From assembly GCF_000611675.1 (NCBI RefSeq), contig NZ_JATV01000006.1:248001-312000 (forward strand): DNA of 64,000 bases. Direction: 5' to 3'. The notes under the pieces are model-generated. The model saw only the letters and a program-made list of their open reading frames with translations. It was not told where the DNA came from and did no database searches. Shown piece after piece: positions 63,544-64,000 of this stretch (position 1 is the first letter of the stretch; each line of letters starts with the position of its first letter). The position numbers and the translations under genes were made by a program. The DNA is from Flavobacterium succinicans LMG 10402. GTDB lineage: Bacteria > Bacteroidota > Bacteroidia > Flavobacteriales > Flavobacteriaceae.

Positions 63544-64000
63544 TTATATGCTTATTTTACAAGAATTATTTTTTGAATCACCATAATTAAGTAAAAAACT
63601 TGAAATCTCACCTACCTCATCTTTTGAAAGACATGATGGAAAATAAGTAATATATTTCACAAGCTCATGTAGTCCGAGAATTTTCACGAAATGAAACTCT
63701 TCATTTGGTTTATTATTGATAAAAGTCACTATGTTTTTTATTGGAATTTTTCTGACTCCCCAATGATGTTTTTTTAATTTTTTTCTAGCTAAAATTTTTG
63801 AAAGCGCAAAATTAGTTCTTTTAACTTGCTGAATGGGTGAAAACAAATCGATGTTTTTAATAGAATTTTTACTCCAATTTTTCGTCTCAATTATAAAAAC
63901 TCCTGCAGGAGCAATTAATACGTGATCTATTTGAATTGACTTTATGGCATCTTTACCATTCGAAAACAATATCGGTTTTTTGAAAGTACAAGAAAAATCA
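63544..64000 (-). CDS. NERD-domain protein, partial (N-terminus outside window)
   Basis: The frame is open through the right edge at 63999, so about 152 C-terminal residues are visible and the TTG at 63969 need not be the start. SIQIDHVLIAPAGVFIIETKNWSKN is the core of the NERD (nuclease-related) domain, with D-H-V and E-x-K residues like the PD-(D/E)xK nucleases. The tail (FVKILGLHELVKYI) has no known domain. NERD proteins are linked to DNA processing or defence, but function here is open. Confidence 0.8.
   Translation of the reverse strand, partial: DFSCTFKKPILFSNGKDAIKSIQIDHVLIAPAGVFIIETKNWSKNSIKNIDLFSPIQQVKRTNFALSKILARKKLKKHHWGVRKIPIKNIVTFINNKPNEEFHFVKILGLHELVKYITYFPSCLSKDEVGEISSFLLNYGDSKNNSCKISI

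Overview
The window looks like chromosomal DNA of a Flavobacterium-type member of the Bacteroidota. Reasons: AT-rich intergenic DNA, a type III glutamine synthetase, a fused SecDF, lipoproteins with acidic residues after the lipobox cysteine, -7 boxes of the Bacteroidota type (TAnnTTTG), and several flavobacterial palindromic repeats. Species cannot be named from the sequence alone. I see no rRNA, tRNA or CRISPR array.

Layout. 1-2000 (-): end of a curli-type operon: a CsgA-like repeat protein, a hairpin terminator, a CsgB-like protein and a partial CsgH-like protein; the secretion genes are probably beyond base 1. 2300-8200: GlnN, TerC, a lipoprotein, an esterase and an AraC-family regulator. 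8300-10500 (+): three paralogous small secreted proteins with near-identical promoter architecture, divergent from the AraC gene. 10500-25400: PagL-like deacylase, prolyl oligopeptidase, an intact IS1182-type element (13576-15329) inside the loop of the secDF terminator, SecDF, Mdh, GyrB, AsnB and an amidohydrolase. 25600-28200: a small membrane protein and a three-lipoprotein operon with a fresh tandem duplication. 28500-34900: GreA-like protein, outer-membrane barrel, PhzF-like protein and a large TPR protein.

35250-43700: FtsE coupled to a glycosyltransferase, then a mosaic surface-glycan locus (four glycosyltransferases in all, Wzx flippase, FdtA-like ketoisomerase, FdtB-like aminotransferase, GNAT transferase) that could make and export a glycan with a 3-amino-3,6-dideoxyhexose. 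43700-53000: TRIC-like channel, rRNA/tRNA methyltransferase, RelA/SpoT, Fur, PurA, NUDIX, SDR, a conserved small protein and MtaB. 53200-63000 (-): HAD phosphatase, DUF2007 protein, helicase-core fragment protein, sigma-54-type response regulator without HTH, an ABC exporter pair, GrpE-DnaJ and HisS. 63100-63500: a mosaic of palindromic repeats. 63544-end: partial NERD-domain protein.

Most striking signals: (1) four copies of a dispersed repeat with conserved flanks around a hairpin whose stem sequence varies but stays paired; (2) the three secreted paralogs with a shared promoter and upstream box beside an AraC gene; (3) the IS inserted in a terminator loop; (4) the hairpin terminator between curli subunit genes; (5) the lipoprotein operon, whose large member has a Ser/Gly/Thr-rich amphipathic stretch. 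Start codons were moved from the longest ORF where an ATG followed by a signal peptide or family-typical N-terminus was clear.
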